From the NCBI RefSeq assembly GCF_002211305.1, contig NZ_LOKW01000007.1:62001-126000 (forward strand): DNA of 64,000 nucleotides. Direction: 5' to 3'. Position 1 is the first letter of the stretch; every line of letters begins with the position of its first letter. The position numbers and the translations under genes are program-made. Origin of the DNA: Rhizobium sp. R634 (GTDB taxonomy: Bacteria > Pseudomonadota > Alphaproteobacteria > Rhizobiales > Rhizobiaceae). Under the pieces are notes generated by a model that was not told the DNA's origin, made no database searches, and saw only the letters and a program-made list of their open reading frames with translations. This document shows, piece after piece, positions 1 through 8,693 of this stretch.

Positions 1-71
1 GATTGCATCAGTTGCGGTGTCATCACCAATGACTGGTTCTGGCGCAGGAAAAGATTGGCGGACAGTGCCAT
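1..71 (-). CDS. rpoN: RNA polymerase sigma-54 factor, 5' end only
   Basis: The first 23 codons of a leftward gene enter the window's left edge; the rest lies outside. The N-terminus reads MALSANLFLRQNQSLVMTPQ followed by LMQ. This is the glutamine-rich activator-interacting Region I that opens rhizobial RpoN proteins (typically MALSAxLxLRQxQSLVMTPQLMQ). RpoN directs transcription at -24/-12 promoters of nitrogen, dicarboxylate and nif genes. Its position directly after lptB is the usual rhizobial order. The start is the ATG whose complement lies at 69-71. The 152-base gap to lptB may hold its own promoter, but I see no clear -35/-10 pair. Identification is strong although only the N-terminus is visible. 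Confidence 0.88.
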   Translation of the reverse strand, partial: MALSANLFLRQNQSLVMTPQLMQ

Positions 72-223
72 GACGGACGCGAAACTCCCCACGATTCCTT
101 GGGAAACCGCGTCCGATCAACGCCTCAGGCCACGGAAATCCAACTTGGCCCAAAAATTGCTTTTTTATCGGGTTTGGTCAAGCGGAACTGTGCCGCCATG
201 GTGAATTTCTGCCCGTTCCGCCG

Positions 224-1024
224 TCAGAGGCTGAAATTGTCACCGAGATAGAGCCGGCGCACTTCGGGATTGTTGACGATGTCGTTGGCGCGGCCGTGGG
301 TCAGCACTTCCCCGGCATGGATGATATAGGCGCGGTCGATCAGGCCCAGCGTCTCGCGCACATTATGGTCGGTGATGAGAACGCCGATGCCGCGGGCCGT
401 CAGGTGGTGGACGAGATTCTGAATGTCGGCGACCGAGATCGGGTCGACGCCGGCGAAGGGCTCGTCGAGCAGCATGAAGGTCGGGTCGGTGGCAAGGGCG
501 CGGGCGATTTCCAGGCGGCGGCGTTCACCACCCGAGAGGGCGACGGCGGCACTCTTGCGCAGCTTCTGGATATGGAATTCCTCCAGAAGCTCGTTCAGCT
601 TCTGCTCGCGCTCGGCCTTGTCCTTCACGTGCACTTCGAGGACGGCGCGGATGTTCTCCTCCACCGTCAGCCCGCGGAAGATCGAGGCTTCCTGCGGCAG
701 ATAGCCGACGCCGAGGCGCGAGCGGCGGTACATCGGCATGGTCGTGACTTCGTTTCCGTCGATCTCGATCGTGCCTTCATCCACCGGCACGAGGCCGGTG
801 ATCATGTAGAAACAGGTGGTCTTGCCGGCGCCGTTCGGGCCGAGCAGGCCGACGGCCTCACCACGGCGCACCACCAGCGAAACGCCGTTGACGACGCGAC
901 GCGTCGCATAGGTCTTCGTCAGACCACGTGCGATCAGCGTTCCCTGATAGCGGCTCTTGTCGGCGGCACCCGAGGCTTGCGGCTCAGGTTTGCCGAACAT
1001 GGTGGATAGCGATGACAATTTCAC
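224..1024 (-). CDS. lptB: LPS export ABC transporter ATP-binding protein LptB
   Basis: This is the cytoplasmic ATPase of the LptB2FGC complex, which extracts lipopolysaccharide from the inner membrane and pushes it across the periplasm. Walker A (GPNGAGKTT) lies near residues 62-70, the ABC signature LSGGERRRLEIARAL near 164-178, Walker B with MLLDEPFAG just after, and the H-loop histidine in ITDHN. At 266 residues it is about 25 longer than E. coli LptB because of a poorly conserved N-terminal extension. The long frame begins at GTG (1024); an in-frame ATG at 1000 is an alternative, and neither has a clear Shine-Dalgarno. It follows lptA after 14 bases, so lptC-lptA-lptB form one leftward operon reading toward rpoN. 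Confidence 0.95.
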   Translation of the reverse strand: MKLSSLSTMFGKPEPQASGAADKSRYQGTLIARGLTKTYATRRVVNGVSLVVRRGEAVGLLGPNGAGKTTCFYMITGLVPVDEGTIEIDGNEVTTMPMYRRSRLGVGYLPQEASIFRGLTVEENIRAVLEVHVKDKAEREQKLNELLEEFHIQKLRKSAAVALSGGERRRLEIARALATDPTFMLLDEPFAGVDPISVADIQNLVHHLTARGIGVLITDHNVRETLGLIDRAYIIHAGEVLTHGRANDIVNNPEVRRLYLGDNFSL

Positions 1025-1038
1025 GTGGGCGGCCGGTT

Positions 1039-1668
1039 TCAGTTCTGCTTCTGCTGCTGCGATTTCGGATCGAGCTGAATCTGGACACGCCCGCCGCAGC
1101 TTTCAAGCTCCGCCTGGCCGGTTTGCATGTGAACCGTCAGCTTACAGCCGGTGAAAACGTTCGGCCCGTCCGACAATATGACTTTATTTCCCTCATCCGC
1201 CGTAAGGATGAATGTCTGCGAGGCCATGTCGAAATTACCGTCATCGGCGGTCGCCGTCTGGGTGCCCGAGACTAGGTAGACCTTGTCCGTCACCAGGATC
1301 TTGTCGATATCGGCGCTGCCAGATGCAAGCGAGGCCGACTGCTGCGGCTGCGCGGCGGGCTGGCTCCCATCGGCGGCCGGCTTTGCCGCCTTATCCTTGT
1401 AGTAGACAGTCATCTTGCCCGACTGCATGGTCGTCGTCCCCTGGACGACCTTGACGTTGCCGGTGAACAAAGCAGTGTGTTCCTGATCGTGGATTTCGAG
1501 CTTGTCGCTTTCGATCTGGATCGGCTGGTCGTTGGAAAGCTTCATGCCCGGCATCGAGGCCGTCGCCTGCTGCGCGCCAGCGCCGGAGGCCGTCAGAATA
1601 AGGGCAAATGCGCCGGCAATGAGTGCCAGGCCAGTCTTGCAAGTGGAAATGCGACAATCTTTTGTCAT
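1039..1668 (-). CDS. lptA: LPS transport periplasmic protein LptA (OstA-like)
   Basis: LptA forms the periplasmic bridge that carries LPS from LptC to the outer-membrane translocon. The 209-residue product starts with a signal peptide (charged MTKDCRISTCKTG, hydrophobic core to about residue 30, probable cleavage after ASGAGAQ). An OstA/LptA beta-jellyroll region follows (PIQIESDKLEIHDQEHTALF, GNVKVVQGTTTMQSGKMTVYY). Roughly residues 95-115 form a low-complexity Ala/Gln/Ser linker. It lies 15 bases downstream of lptC and 14 bases upstream of lptB. The usual rhizobial annotation is 'OstA family protein'. Function follows from fold, signal peptide and operon. Confidence 0.9.
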   Translation of the reverse strand: MTKDCRISTCKTGLALIAGAFALILTASGAGAQQATASMPGMKLSNDQPIQIESDKLEIHDQEHTALFTGNVKVVQGTTTMQSGKMTVYYKDKAAKPAADGSQPAAQPQQSASLASGSADIDKILVTDKVYLVSGTQTATADDGNFDMASQTFILTADEGNKVILSDGPNVFTGCKLTVHMQTGQAELESCGGRVQIQLDPKSQQQKQN

Positions 1669-1683
1669 AGGTGACCCGGCTGG

Positions 1684-2349
1684 TTAAGTGCCCTGTTTAT
1701 GGATGGTGGTAGGATCGACATTCATGCGAACATTCCCCTCAAATGTGATCACGCGCCCCTTATCGGTGATCTGAAGCGTGTTCGCAACTATGGAGGCATT
1801 GTCCTTGGTGATGGTGACGGGATCGTCGCTGCGCATGTTTCCGCCCTTGATGTCGAGATGGGCGGACTGGAATTTCGCATTGAGACCGCTGCTCAGCACC
1901 AGGGTGAAGGGGGTCGTCATATGCAGGTTGTCGGTGGCGCGATTATAGTCGGCGGTCGAGGCGACGACACGGGCGATCAGCCCGTCATTCATCGGCACGG
2001 CAGCCTTGATGGTTTCAAGTGTGATGAGATCGGGATCGCGGATATCCTGCAGCGCCCTTTCGGCAAGCATGGAATAATTGATGCCGTCGGAATTGCGTCC
2101 CGAGATCGCCGGCTTTTCCATCACGACCTTGCCGTTTTCGATCTTGGCGCCTTCGATCTTGATATTTTCGGGCAGGTAGGTGCGGATCACCGACACCGCA
2201 ATGAAGGCGAAAGAGACGATCAGGGCTGCCGCAGGCAGCAGGACCTTCAGCCGCCGCACGCGGGCGGAATGGAACAACGCATCGCCATAGGGGGTCTTGC
2301 CGGACCCCGCAAAAGCGGCGCTTCCGTTGTTCTTCAGGGTATCGAGCAT
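1684..2349 (-). CDS. lptC: LPS export protein LptC
   Basis: LptC is the bitopic inner-membrane protein that hands LPS from LptFG to LptA. The 221-residue product has one transmembrane helix near residues 35-58 (VLLPAAALIVSFAFIAVSVI) and then a periplasmic LptC/YrbK beta domain ending GNVRMNVDPTTIHKQGT. The frame is open 14 codons further upstream to 2391, but ATG 2349 (MLDTLKNNGSAAF) starts at the conserved N-terminus and is preferred. It is the first gene of the leftward lptC-lptA-lptB operon and is divergent from sppA; both promoters must lie within about 2350-2573. That stretch contains an AT-rich block near 2420-2490. Confidence 0.88.
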   Translation of the reverse strand: MLDTLKNNGSAAFAGSGKTPYGDALFHSARVRRLKVLLPAAALIVSFAFIAVSVIRTYLPENIKIEGAKIENGKVVMEKPAISGRNSDGINYSMLAERALQDIRDPDLITLETIKAAVPMNDGLIARVVASTADYNRATDNLHMTTPFTLVLSSGLNAKFQSAHLDIKGGNMRSDDPVTITKDNASIVANTLQITDKGRVITFEGNVRMNVDPTTIHKQGT

Positions 2350-2573
2350 ATGCCTCGTCCATGTGCGGTGATCGCCGCGCCTTCGTAACAAAGCCGGCCG
2401 CCAATCACAGTTCGTTTCGCATTATTACATTGGCTTGCCAATATGGAATTTTTTCTGCAACAAGCAACAAAACGGAAAAACATCAAAAAGTGGCATTCGT
2501 ACGTGCCGCTGCCACCCTATTTCACCGGACCCATCGGCGGATGCCGAACCGGAGCCCAGCGCTGGAGGTTTTC

Positions 2574-3524
2574 ATGGACAGTTCGATCATTGCGGATCGG
2601 CGGCGGCTGCGCCGCAAGCTCGGATTCTGGCGTGTCGTCGCGGTCGCCCTGATCGTGGGGCTTGGTTTCGCCTTCTACCAATTTGCCCTCGGCGACGCCG
2701 GAACGGCGCGCCCGCATGTCGCCCATGTGACGATATCGGGGCTGATCGTCGATGACGACGAGCTTCTCGAGCGATTGAAAAAGATCGAGGCCGACAACCA
2801 GGTCAAGGCGGTGGTGGTTTCGATCTCCTCGCCCGGCGGCACGACCTATGGCGGCGAAAAGATCTTCAAGGCGATCCGGGCGATTGCGGCCAAGAAGCCC
2901 GTCGTCTCCGACGTGCGCACGCTGGCCGCCTCCGCCGGCTACATGGTCGCCACTGCCGGCGACACGATCATTGCCGGCGACAGCTCGATCACCGGCTCGA
3001 TCGGCGTCATCTTCCAATATCCGCAGATCCAGCCGCTGCTCGACAAGATCGGCGTATCGCTGCAGGAGATCAAATCCTCGCCGCTGAAGGCCGAGCCCTC
3101 GCCCTTCCACGAGGCGAGCGAGGAAGCGAAGTCGATGATCCGCAACATGGTGCTCGACAGTTACAACTGGTTCGTCGATCTGGTCGCCGACCGGCGCAAG
3201 CTGCCGCGGGATGAGGTGCTGAAGCTCGCCGACGGCACGATCTACACCGGCCGGCAGGCGCTGAAGGTGAAACTCGTCGATACGATCGGCGGCGAAGCGG
3301 AAATCCGCGCCTATCTCACATCGCGCGGCATCGACAGCGAACTGCCGATGGTGGATTGGGACAAGAAGAGCAATACGCCCTTTCTGCTCGCGGGGGCTGT
3401 CTCGCGGTTGATTACGATCTTCGGTTATGATGATCTCGTCAAAGGCCAGGATCTCAATGGAATCCTGCCCCCAAAGTTGCTTCTTGACGGGCTGCTTTCA
3501 GTTTGGCAGGTTGGCCGCGATTGA
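2574..3524 (+). CDS. sppA: Signal peptide peptidase SppA, S49 family
   Basis: A membrane-anchored S49 serine protease that degrades cleaved signal peptides. The 316-residue product carries one N-terminal transmembrane helix (about residues 19-39, VVAVALIVGLGFAFYQFALG). A ClpP-like fold follows, with SISSPGGTTYGGEKIF, the region VRTLAASAGYMVATAGD that holds the catalytic serine, and SSITGSIGVIFQYP. The length is that of the short single-domain SppA form, not the 618-residue E. coli duplicated form. The frame is open upstream to 2361, but ATG 2574 has GGAGG at 2564-2568 with ideal spacing. ihfB follows after 29 bases, an order common in alphaproteobacteria. Confidence 0.92.
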   Translation: MDSSIIADRRRLRRKLGFWRVVAVALIVGLGFAFYQFALGDAGTARPHVAHVTISGLIVDDDELLERLKKIEADNQVKAVVVSISSPGGTTYGGEKIFKAIRAIAAKKPVVSDVRTLAASAGYMVATAGDTIIAGDSSITGSIGVIFQYPQIQPLLDKIGVSLQEIKSSPLKAEPSPFHEASEEAKSMIRNMVLDSYNWFVDLVADRRKLPRDEVLKLADGTIYTGRQALKVKLVDTIGGEAEIRAYLTSRGIDSELPMVDWDKKSNTPFLLAGAVSRLITIFGYDDLVKGQDLNGILPPKLLLDGLLSVWQVGRD

Positions 3525-3553
3525 TAAGAAATCAATAATTTAAGGGGGCGACT

Positions 3554-3853
3554 GTGATCAAGTCCGAATTGGTGCAGATTGTTGCGGCACGCAACCCGCA
3601 TCTCTATCATCGCGACGTCGAGAATATCGTCAACGCGGTTCTCGACGAGATCACCGATGCACTGGCTGCGGGTAACCGCGTCGAATTGCGCGGCTTCGGC
3701 GCCTTTTCCGTGAAGAACCGCCCTTCCCGTTCCGGCCGCAACCCGCGCACCGGCGATACCGTCTTCGTCGAGGAAAAGTGGGTTCCCTTTTTCAAGACCG
3801 GCAAGGAACTGCGCGAGCGGCTGAACCCCGGCCAGGCCGACGAAGAGGATTGA
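3554..3853 (+). CDS. ihfB: Integration host factor subunit beta
   Basis: IHF-beta pairs with IHF-alpha to bind and sharply bend DNA; it assists sigma-54 promoters, recombination and replication. The 99-residue protein has the full DNABII fold: the N-terminal helices ([26 protein letters not shown]), the central [16 protein letters not shown] and the arm [13 protein letters not shown] with the intercalating proline in the usual place. The acidic tail GQADEED is typical of rhizobial IHF-beta. It lies 29 bases after sppA. The following 60 bases contain a short TGCGG/CCGCA inverted repeat but no T-tract, so termination is uncertain. Confidence 0.95.
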   Translation: MIKSELVQIVAARNPHLYHRDVENIVNAVLDEITDALAAGNRVELRGFGAFSVKNRPSRSGRNPRTGDTVFVEEKWVPFFKTGKELRERLNPGQADEED

Positions 3854-3915
3854 GCGGCGCGAACTGCCTGCGGCGAAACCGCACTTGAACTTGAAGGCCG
3901 TTTTCCTATTCTGCT

Positions 3916-4016
3916 AGAGCATGTCGCGCAAAGGTGTGCAGCGGTTTGTGACATGCGTAAAAACAAAGGCCTAAAGCGCAAGGAGCGAATCTGAAAGATC
4001 GCGGCTCGCTTTGGCG
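3916..4016 (+). repeat. Rhizobial intergenic mosaic repeat, copy 1
   Basis: About 100 bases resembling the block at 11964-12068. Shared stretches include TGTCGCGCAAA, GTAAAAACAAAG and GCGAATCTGAAAGATCGCG. It folds into two hairpins: GCATGTC (from 3919) with GACATGC, and AAAGCG with CGCTTT. The stem bases differ from the other copy in a way that keeps pairing. It lies between ihfB and the LapA-domain gene. The family is common in Rhizobium intergenic DNA and resembles the RIME class of non-coding mosaic elements; the exact family name is from memory. Confidence 0.8.
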
Positions 4017-4062
4017 CATCGGCCCGAAAAGACCGGCGCAATCCAGCATGTGGAGACCTGAA

Positions 4063-4395
4063 ATGGCCAAGAAGATCGTCAACCTTTTGATTTTGTTGCC
4101 GCTCGGCGTCATTCTCATTGTCTTCTGCGTCGCCAACCGGCAGAGCGTCACGCTCGCCTTCAATCCGTTCAGACCCGAAGACCAGGTGCTTGCGGTTTCC
4201 GCACCCTTCTTCGTCTTCCTGTTCATCGCGCTGATCACAGGCATGCTCGTCGGTTCGGCTGCCACCTGGTTCGGCCAGGGCAAACACCGCAAGCGCGCCC
4301 GCACCGAGGCCAAGGAAGCCATCCACTGGCAGGGCGAAGCCGACCGCCACAAGAACCGCGCCGAGGAAATTGCCGGGCAATTGCCGTCGCGCTAA
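4063..4395 (+). CDS. LapA-domain (DUF1049) inner-membrane protein
   Basis: A 110-residue protein with two transmembrane helices (about residues 4-24, IVNLLILLPLGVILIVFCVA, and 44-66, FFVFLFIALITGMLVGSAA) and a basic, hydrophilic C-terminal tail (KHRKRARTEAKEAIHWQGEA) likely to be a short cytoplasmic coiled coil. This is the LapA/DUF1049 architecture; the E. coli member acts with LapB in controlling LPS synthesis through LpxC turnover. No lapB gene is adjacent here, so that role is inference. An upstream in-frame ATG at 4048 exists; 4063 is preferred because it begins the conserved MAKKIVN and has GGAG a few bases upstream. Confidence 0.8.
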   Translation: MAKKIVNLLILLPLGVILIVFCVANRQSVTLAFNPFRPEDQVLAVSAPFFVFLFIALITGMLVGSAATWFGQGKHRKRARTEAKEAIHWQGEADRHKNRAEEIAGQLPSR

Positions 4396-4431
4396 GCCAT
4401 CCAATATTTCAGACAGCGGTTCTGCCGGTCA

Positions 4432-4866
4432 TCAGGCCGGAACGAAGCTCAGCTCCTCATAATCGCCTTCCGGCGACGCGCCGTTGCCGGTGACCTCGAA
4501 ACCATGGGAGAGGTAGAAGGCCTTTGCCCGCCGGTTTTTCACCAGGCATTTCAGGCGGTATTTGTGTCGCGGCCATTCCGGCAGCGCCCGCAAGAGCGCC
4601 GTCCCGGCGCCGCGGCCCTGGAATTCCGGGCGTATATACAGCATGTGAATGAAATCATCCGCCGGCCAGAGCGAGAGAAAGCCGGCCACGCCGCCATCCG
4701 CGTGGTCGCAGACGAAAATCGTCTCGCCATTGGTATGGGCGGCGAAATCCTCGCGGTGGAACTTGCCGGGATCGACCCAGACGAATGTTTCGCGGCGTAC
4801 GGACAGATAGATCTCCGCAAGCGCTTCCTGGTCTTCCGCCCGCGGCGGCCTGATGGTCCATGTCAT
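4432..4866 (-). CDS. GNAT-family N-acetyltransferase
   Basis: A single-domain Gcn5-related acetyltransferase of 144 residues. The acetyl-CoA binding motif A is visible as IRPEFQGRGAGTALLRAL (about residues 79-96), preceded by the beta strand DDFIHMLY and followed by KCLVKNRRAKAFYLSHGFE, which is motif B. The substrate cannot be told from sequence. It ends convergently with the LapA-domain gene (36 bases apart) and its start lies 44 bases from the CoxG-like gene, which reads the same way. The two may be cotranscribed. Confidence 0.82.
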   Translation of the reverse strand: MTWTIRPPRAEDQEALAEIYLSVRRETFVWVDPGKFHREDFAAHTNGETIFVCDHADGGVAGFLSLWPADDFIHMLYIRPEFQGRGAGTALLRALPEWPRHKYRLKCLVKNRRAKAFYLSHGFEVTGNGASPEGDYEELSFVPA

Positions 4867-4910
4867 GATTCCGGCTTAAACCAAGCCCCTGGCCGCGCCA
4901 AGCCGTGACG

Positions 4911-5366
4911 TCAGTCCGCCGCCATTTTGGCGACGACGGCGGCGTTGAAATCCGAAAAGAACCCCTCGGCGAGCCTGTGCGAGGTGGAATCGAGCAGGCG
5001 GGCGCCGAGCCCTGCGAGCCTGCCGCCGAGTTCGGCCCCGGCGCGGTAGTGCAGGATCGTCTCGGCACCGCTTTCCTCGAGCACGACATCCGCACTGCCT
5101 TTGGCAAAACCGGCAAGGCCGCCCTTGCCTTCGGCAGACAGCGTGTAGCTTTTCGGCGCATCGACATTGGAAAGCGTCAGCAGTCCGTGGAAGGTGGCCG
5201 ACAGCAGACTGAACTTGACCTTGATCGTCGCCACGAAGGTTTCCGGCGACAGCCGCTCGATATTTTGACAGCCGGGGATGCAGACGCGCATGATCTCGGG
5301 ATCGTTGAGCGCCGCCCAGACGACATCCCGCGGCGCGGCGATGCGTTCTTCGCCGGTGAAATCCAT
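4911..5366 (-). CDS. CoxG-like SRPBCC family protein
   Basis: A 151-residue START/SRPBCC-fold protein of the CoxG (carbon monoxide dehydrogenase subunit G) type. The N-terminus DFTGEERIAAPRDVVWAALN followed by DPEIMRVCIPGC is diagnostic, with GKGGLAGFAKGSADV and the C-terminal helix SHRLAEGFFSDFNAAVV. In CO-oxidising bacteria CoxG helps mature or anchor the enzyme. No coxLMS genes are near, and such stand-alone copies are common in rhizobia without a known substrate. It is divergent from the Nudix gene; the roughly 107-base gap must hold both promoters. Confidence 0.82.
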   Translation of the reverse strand: MDFTGEERIAAPRDVVWAALNDPEIMRVCIPGCQNIERLSPETFVATIKVKFSLLSATFHGLLTLSNVDAPKSYTLSAEGKGGLAGFAKGSADVVLEESGAETILHYRAGAELGGRLAGLGARLLDSTSHRLAEGFFSDFNAAVVAKMAAD

Positions 5367-5473
5367 TCGACAGCCCCATCTCCGATTCGCTCAATCTTAT
5401 CCCAGCGGCAAAGCGCTTTGCCAAGGCGGAGGGCGATGTTATCTGCCTGGCTTCATCTGGAGCAGGGATTGTG

Positions 5474-6064
5474 ATGAGCGACGAATTGAAGCCCTGGAGC
5501 GTGACGGCGAGCCGCATCACCTATGAGGATCGCTGGATCAGGCTTCGCAGCGACGACTGCCTGACCGCTGATGGAACCGTCATCGCCCCGTTCCATGTGC
5601 TCGACTACCCCGATTGGATCAACGTCATCCCGCTGATGCCCGACGGGCGCGTATTGCTGACGCGGGAATACCGGCATGGCCGCGGCGAGATCGTGCTCGG
5701 CCTCGTCGCTGGTGGCGTGGAACGTGGTGACATGGAGACCGGCGATGCGGCGATGGCGGCGGCGCGGCGCGAACTGCGGGAAGAGACCGGCTACGAAGCC
5801 TCGACTTTCGTCAGGCTGCTCACTTCCTATCCGAATGCCGCCAACCACAGCAACGTGGTCACGAGCTGGCTGGCGCTCGGCCTGAACAGAGCAGGCGAAC
5901 CCAGTTTCGACCCCGGCGAGAAGCTCGACATGCTGTTTGCCGATCTCGGCGACATCCTCGCCGATCTACGGTCCGGCGCCGTCATTATGCAGTCGATGCA
6001 TGTCGCAGCGCTTTATTCGGCAGAAAGCTGGCTCCGCATGCAGGGACGCGAGGGCTTGAAATAA
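5474..6064 (+). CDS. Nudix hydrolase
   Basis: A 196-residue pyrophosphohydrolase of the ADP-ribose pyrophosphatase-like group. The Nudix box begins at AGGVERGD and ends in RRELREETGYEA (about residues 77-107). The residue aligning with the first glutamate of the box seems to be aspartate (GDAAMAAARREL), while the catalytic REL-EE core is intact. Substrate is unknown. ATG 5474 is preferred; a GTG immediately before it (5471) is in frame. A purine-rich stretch near 5458-5466 can serve as ribosome binding site. Confidence 0.85.
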   Translation: MSDELKPWSVTASRITYEDRWIRLRSDDCLTADGTVIAPFHVLDYPDWINVIPLMPDGRVLLTREYRHGRGEIVLGLVAGGVERGDMETGDAAMAAARRELREETGYEASTFVRLLTSYPNAANHSNVVTSWLALGLNRAGEPSFDPGEKLDMLFADLGDILADLRSGAVIMQSMHVAALYSAESWLRMQGREGLK

Positions 6065-6183
6065 AGGCCGGGCCGGGAGAACCTGCTCCGGGGCTTGGTC
6101 GGCGCAGTTGATCCGGCGCAGTCTTCTGGGCTAGAGGACGAAAACCTCATGAAAACACCTCGACAGAGACGCGGAAGAGCACG

Positions 6184-7281
6184 TTGAAACAAAGAGAACG
6201 CCGGCTGGGCCAGAAGAAGACATCAGGTCCCGCCGGTGAAAGCCGCAGGGACGATCGGGCCGGCCGGCCGGCGAAGCCCGTCGCGCGGCCTGCGGTCGCA
6301 CGCGAGGCGGTGCGCGAAGCTCCGGCACCGGCTGCTGTTTCGCGCTCTCTCATGACACGCAGCGGCGAACGCCCGGCTGAGCGCGTGCCTGTTATTCTCG
6401 AATCGCTCGGGGCCGGCGACTTTCACCTGATCGACAGCGGGAACGGCCAGAAGCTGGAGCAATACGGTCCCTATCGCATCATCCGCCCAGAGGCCCAGGC
6501 GCTGTGGCAGCCTTCGCTGCCACCGCATGTCTGGGAAAAGGTCGATGCCGTCTTCACCGGCGATACCGACGAGGAAGGCACCGGCCGCTGGCGCTTCCCG
6601 AAGGAGGCGCTCGGCGAGACCTGGCCGCTCAACCTGCTCGGCGTCGATTTTCTCGGCCGCTTCACCTCCTTCCGTCATGTCGGCGTCTTTCCCGAACAGA
6701 TCGTGCACTGGAGCTGGATGAAGGAGCAGGCCGAAACAGCCGGCCGGCCGCTGAAGGTGCTGAACCTCTTCGGCTATACCGGCGTCGCCTCGCTTGTCGC
6801 CGCCGCGGCAGGCGCCGAGGTCACCCATGTCGACGCATCGAAGAAGGCGATCGGCTGGGCGCGGGAAAACCAGGCGCTCGGGCGCATGGAGAAGCTGCCG
6901 ATCCGCTGGATCTGCGAGGATGCGATGAAATTCATCCTGCGTGAGGAGCGCCGCGGCAGCCAGTACGACATCATCCTCACCGACCCGCCGAAATTCGGCC
7001 GCGGCCCGAACGGCGAGGTCTGGCATCTCTTCGAGCATCTGCCGCTGATGCTCGACATCTGCCGCGAGATCCTCTCGCCGAAGGCAGCCGGCCTGGTGCT
7101 GACGGCCTATTCGATCCGCGCCAGCTTCTATTCGATCCACGAGCTGATGCGCGAGACGATGCGCGGTGCGGGCGGCGTGGTCGAATCCGGCGAGCTGGTG
7201 ATCCGCGAGGCAGGCGCCGACGGCAAGACGCAAGGCCGCGCGCTTTCCACCTCTCTCTTTTCCCGTTGGGTGCCGAAATGA
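6184..7281 (+). CDS. Class I SAM-dependent RNA methyltransferase (RlmI-like)
   Basis: A Rossmann-fold methyltransferase. The C-terminal two thirds contain the SAM site ([19 protein letters not shown], about residues 192-210), the acidic strand [17 protein letters not shown] and the catalytic DPPKFGRG (about 261-268) of the 23S rRNA m5C methyltransferase RlmI/RlmK group. The first 56 residues are low-complexity, basic and Pro/Ala-rich, and poorly conserved. The long frame starts at TTG 6184; ATG 6352 ([18 protein letters not shown]) would give 309 residues and is a serious alternative. The next gene overlaps its stop by four bases, so the two RNA methyltransferases and lspA form one unit. Confidence 0.82.
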   Translation: MKQRERRLGQKKTSGPAGESRRDDRAGRPAKPVARPAVAREAVREAPAPAAVSRSLMTRSGERPAERVPVILESLGAGDFHLIDSGNGQKLEQYGPYRIIRPEAQALWQPSLPPHVWEKVDAVFTGDTDEEGTGRWRFPKEALGETWPLNLLGVDFLGRFTSFRHVGVFPEQIVHWSWMKEQAETAGRPLKVLNLFGYTGVASLVAAAAGAEVTHVDASKKAIGWARENQALGRMEKLPIRWICEDAMKFILREERRGSQYDIILTDPPKFGRGPNGEVWHLFEHLPLMLDICREILSPKAAGLVLTAYSIRASFYSIHELMRETMRGAGGVVESGELVIREAGADGKTQGRALSTSLFSRWVPK

Positions 7282-8138
7282 GCAAGGACTTTCACGATCA
7301 GGGACCGCGCAGGGTCGGGCAGGTGAAGGAAGTCACCTCGCTCGCCAATCCCATCATCAAGGACATCAAGGCGCTGACGAACAAGAAGTCGCGCGAGGAG
7401 AGCGGGACTTTCCTCGCCGAGGGACTGAAGCTCGTCATCGATGCGATCGAACTCGGCTGGACGATCCGCACGCTGGTCTACGCCAAGGCGGCCAAGGGCA
7501 AGCCGCTGGTCGAGCAGATGGCGGCAAGGACCGTCGCCTCCGGCGGGCTGGTGCTCGAAGTCAGCGAAAAGGTGCTCGCCTCGATCACCCGCCGCGACAA
7601 CCCGCAGATGGTCGTCGGCATCTTCGACCAGCGCTGGAAACCGCTCAGGGATATCCGGCCGAAAGAGGGCGAGACATGGGTGGCGCTCGACCGCGTGCGC
7701 GACCCCGGCAATCTCGGCACCATCATCCGCACGGCCGATGCGGCCGGCGCTTCCGGCGTCATTCTGGTCGGAGAAGCGACCGATCCCTTCTCGCTCGAGA
7801 CCGTGCGCGCCACCATGGGCTCGGTCTTCGCCGTTCCGGTGGCGCGTGCGACTCCGGAGGAATTCATCGCCTGGCGGAAATCGGCCGGCGTTTCCATCGT
7901 TGCAACGCATCTTGCCGGCGCGGTCGATTACCGCACGATCGACTACAGGAAGAAGCCGGTCGTATTGCTGATGGGCAACGAGCAGTCCGGCCTGCCGGAC
8001 CAGCTGGCGAGGGAGGCCGACGCGCTCGCCCGCATTCCGCAGCAGGGCCGCGCCGATTCCCTGAACCTCGCCGTCGCCACCGCCGTCATGCTTTTCGAGG
8101 CGCGCCGCCATCTCCTCTCACTTCCCGAGGTCAAATGA
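7278..8138 (+). CDS. TrmH/SpoU-family RNA 2'-O-methyltransferase
   Basis: A 286-residue SPOUT methyltransferase. It has an N-terminal substrate-binding domain ([20 protein letters not shown], a motif of 23S rRNA 2'-O-ribose methyltransferases such as RlmB and TsnR relatives). The knotted catalytic domain carries motif 1 ([17 protein letters not shown]), motif 2 ([11 protein letters not shown]) and motif 3 ([14 protein letters not shown]). The target nucleotide cannot be deduced. The ATG at 7278 overlaps the preceding stop as ATGA, and its own stop overlaps lspA in the same way, so translation is probably coupled. Confidence 0.88.
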   Translation: MSKDFHDQGPRRVGQVKEVTSLANPIIKDIKALTNKKSREESGTFLAEGLKLVIDAIELGWTIRTLVYAKAAKGKPLVEQMAARTVASGGLVLEVSEKVLASITRRDNPQMVVGIFDQRWKPLRDIRPKEGETWVALDRVRDPGNLGTIIRTADAAGASGVILVGEATDPFSLETVRATMGSVFAVPVARATPEEFIAWRKSAGVSIVATHLAGAVDYRTIDYRKKPVVLLMGNEQSGLPDQLAREADALARIPQQGRADSLNLAVATAVMLFEARRHLLSLPEVK

Positions 8139-8638
8139 CCGAACAGACGCACGCACGCCTCGCGCTCTTTTCTCGCCCGGCGCCCATTCTTTTCTTCATC
8201 GTCATCGCCGTTCTCATCGACCAGGCCGTCAAGATCGCCGTCGATCACTATCTGCCGCTGCAGGAAGCGGTTCCCGTCATTCCAATGCTGGCGCTCTACC
8301 GCACCTACAATCTCGGCGTCGCCTTTTCGATGCTGTCGGGCATGGACGGCTGGTTCATCGTCGCCATGCGGCTCGTCATCGTCGCCTTCGTCATCTGGCT
8401 GTGGTACCGCACGGAGAAGGATCGCTGGCTCGCGCATCTCGGCTATGCGCTGATCATCGCCGGTGCGATCGGCAATCTCGTCGACCGCTTCGCCTATGGC
8501 CATGTGATCGATTACATCCTCTTCCACACCGACAGCTGGTCTTTCGCGGTCTTCAACCTCGCCGACAGCTTCATCACCATCGGTGCGGGCTGCGTCATCC
8601 TCGACGAACTGCTGCTGCCGAAAAAGGCGAGCCGCTAA
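8135..8638 (+). CDS. lspA: Lipoprotein signal peptidase
   Basis: Signal peptidase II cleaves the signal peptide of diacylglyceryl-modified prolipoproteins. The 167-residue protein has four hydrophobic helices and the two catalytic aspartates in their usual motifs: [15 protein letters not shown] (about residues 112-126) and [11 protein letters not shown] (about 140-150). [10 protein letters not shown] is the conserved box before helix 2. The start overlaps the preceding stop as ATGA. The same frame is open far upstream (to 7676), but that stretch is antiframe to the TrmH gene and is not coding. The other lipoprotein enzyme gene here, lnt, lies 25 kb away. Confidence 0.95.
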   Translation: MTEQTHARLALFSRPAPILFFIVIAVLIDQAVKIAVDHYLPLQEAVPVIPMLALYRTYNLGVAFSMLSGMDGWFIVAMRLVIVAFVIWLWYRTEKDRWLAHLGYALIIAGAIGNLVDRFAYGHVIDYILFHTDSWSFAVFNLADSFITIGAGCVILDELLLPKKASR

Positions 8639-8693
8639 AATCTTATCGAATTCCTGAAGGCATTCGGAACGGCCCTCATGTTACCCAGATACC

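Noticed and set aside
5474..6064. Substrate-specific naming of the Nudix protein (for example ADP-ribose pyrophosphatase)
   Set aside because: The Nudix box alone does not fix the substrate and one box position is altered.
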